This document shows, piece by piece, positions 63,433 through 64,000 of a stretch of DNA of 64,000 bases (position 1 is its first letter; each line of letters opens with the position of its first letter). Under the pieces are notes generated by a model that was not told the origin of the DNA, made no database searches, and saw only the letters and a list, made by a program, of their open reading frames with translations. The DNA is from Aulostomus chinensis (Eukaryota > Chordata > Actinopteri > Syngnathiformes > Aulostomidae): contig JBBMOA010000013.1 in NCBI GenBank assembly GCA_037954235.1, positions 10,508,501 through 10,572,500 on the forward strand. The letters are read 5' to 3'. The position numbers were made by a program, and so were the translations under genes.

Positions 63433-64000
63433 GGGAGGACGGGCATTATAACATTACTCTGAGCGTACAAGCAGTATAGGTTAGTATTAAAAGGCCGATC
63501 GTGATGTTAACGAGAACACCTGCCTCAATTGTGCATGCGTGCGCGCGCGTGTGTGTGCGTGTGTGTGTGTGTGTGAGTAGTCTCTCACCACATGCACCTG
63601 TCAAAAAATTGCACGCACATGTCAATATCAAGCAGAGTTGGCTCATGAACCCAGCTGTGAACCAGGACTTTGCATTTACCCCCAAAATCTTGCAAATATC
63701 CTCTTAGTTACCCGAAGAATGCCCTGGTGTGTCTCGACAGGGCGCGTTTGTGCACGCTCTAGTGAGTATGTCAATATGTCTGAGGAAATGACTGACATTA
63801 TTGAACAACAAGGTGTGTCCATGAAGAACTAATGCTACTGCTCTTAAGCCATTGATTTTCTTGCTAAAATGTCAATGTATTCATTATTCATTCGACCAAA
63901 GTGCATGCATGTGATGTTAAGCTGTGGAGAAGGCCATTCATTGTTTAGAGAGATTTATTGACTGCTTATCAATCGCAGCATATTGAGCTGAGAGGGGCTG

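Larger units (their letters stand above)
62368..64000 (-). other. ppp2r2b: PPP2R2B intron sequence to the window end
   Basis: Contains (GT)n at 63006-63086, a (GT)n(GA)n run at 63376-63432, a CG/TG-alternating stretch near 63536-63575 and a short CATC-rich stretch (63210-63280). No exon was recognised. Confidence 0.6.

Overview
The window is nuclear DNA from a ray-finned fish, most likely a percomorph teleost. The evidence is split vertebrate genes with GT-AG introns, dense (CA)n/(GT)n microsatellites, two tRNA-headed SINE-like families of a type common in teleosts, and a gene order made of human 5q33 and 5q32 neighbours. Nothing prokaryotic, viral or CRISPR-like is present.

Layout: 1-5452 is intergenic and repeat-bearing. 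CLINT1/epsinR (+) has twelve coding exons between 5453 and 17623, reconstructed in frame to 627 aa, with a long 3' UTR to about 19.43 kb. LSM11 (-) has four coding exons between 22596 and 20460 (325 aa). It is convergent with CLINT1 and head-to-head with THG1L (+), which has six exons between 23973 and 28694 (294 aa). After a 2.4 kb gap where human has SOX30, ADAM19 (+) has twenty-three coding exons between 31095 and 47870 (950 aa). An intergenic stretch follows, then intronless GPR151 (-, 52582-53895, 437 aa), a piggyBac-like MITE, and the last four coding exons of PPP2R2B (-, 56942-62367), whose 5' part lies beyond the window. The last PPP2R2B intron holds a broken CSDE1 (UNR) retrocopy on the same strand.

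The genes do not form a pathway: vesicle coat adaptor (CLINT1), histone pre-mRNA processing (LSM11), tRNA-His maturation (THG1L), shedding protease (ADAM19), orphan habenular GPCR (GPR151) and PP2A targeting subunit (PPP2R2B). They sit together because of ancestral synteny. All exon joins listed were checked for GT/AG sites and reading phase, and each complete gene sums to a multiple of three.

I found no undescribed multi-gene system. The most testable observations are long dinucleotide repeats abutting splice sites of three constitutive exons (ADAM19 exons 11 and 15, CLINT1 exon 10), the CSDE1 retrocopy, the two-start arrangement of THG1L, a possible in-phase ADAM19 cassette exon, and a TTAA-flanked MITE. 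Family identities rest on recalled protein sequences, not on database searches.
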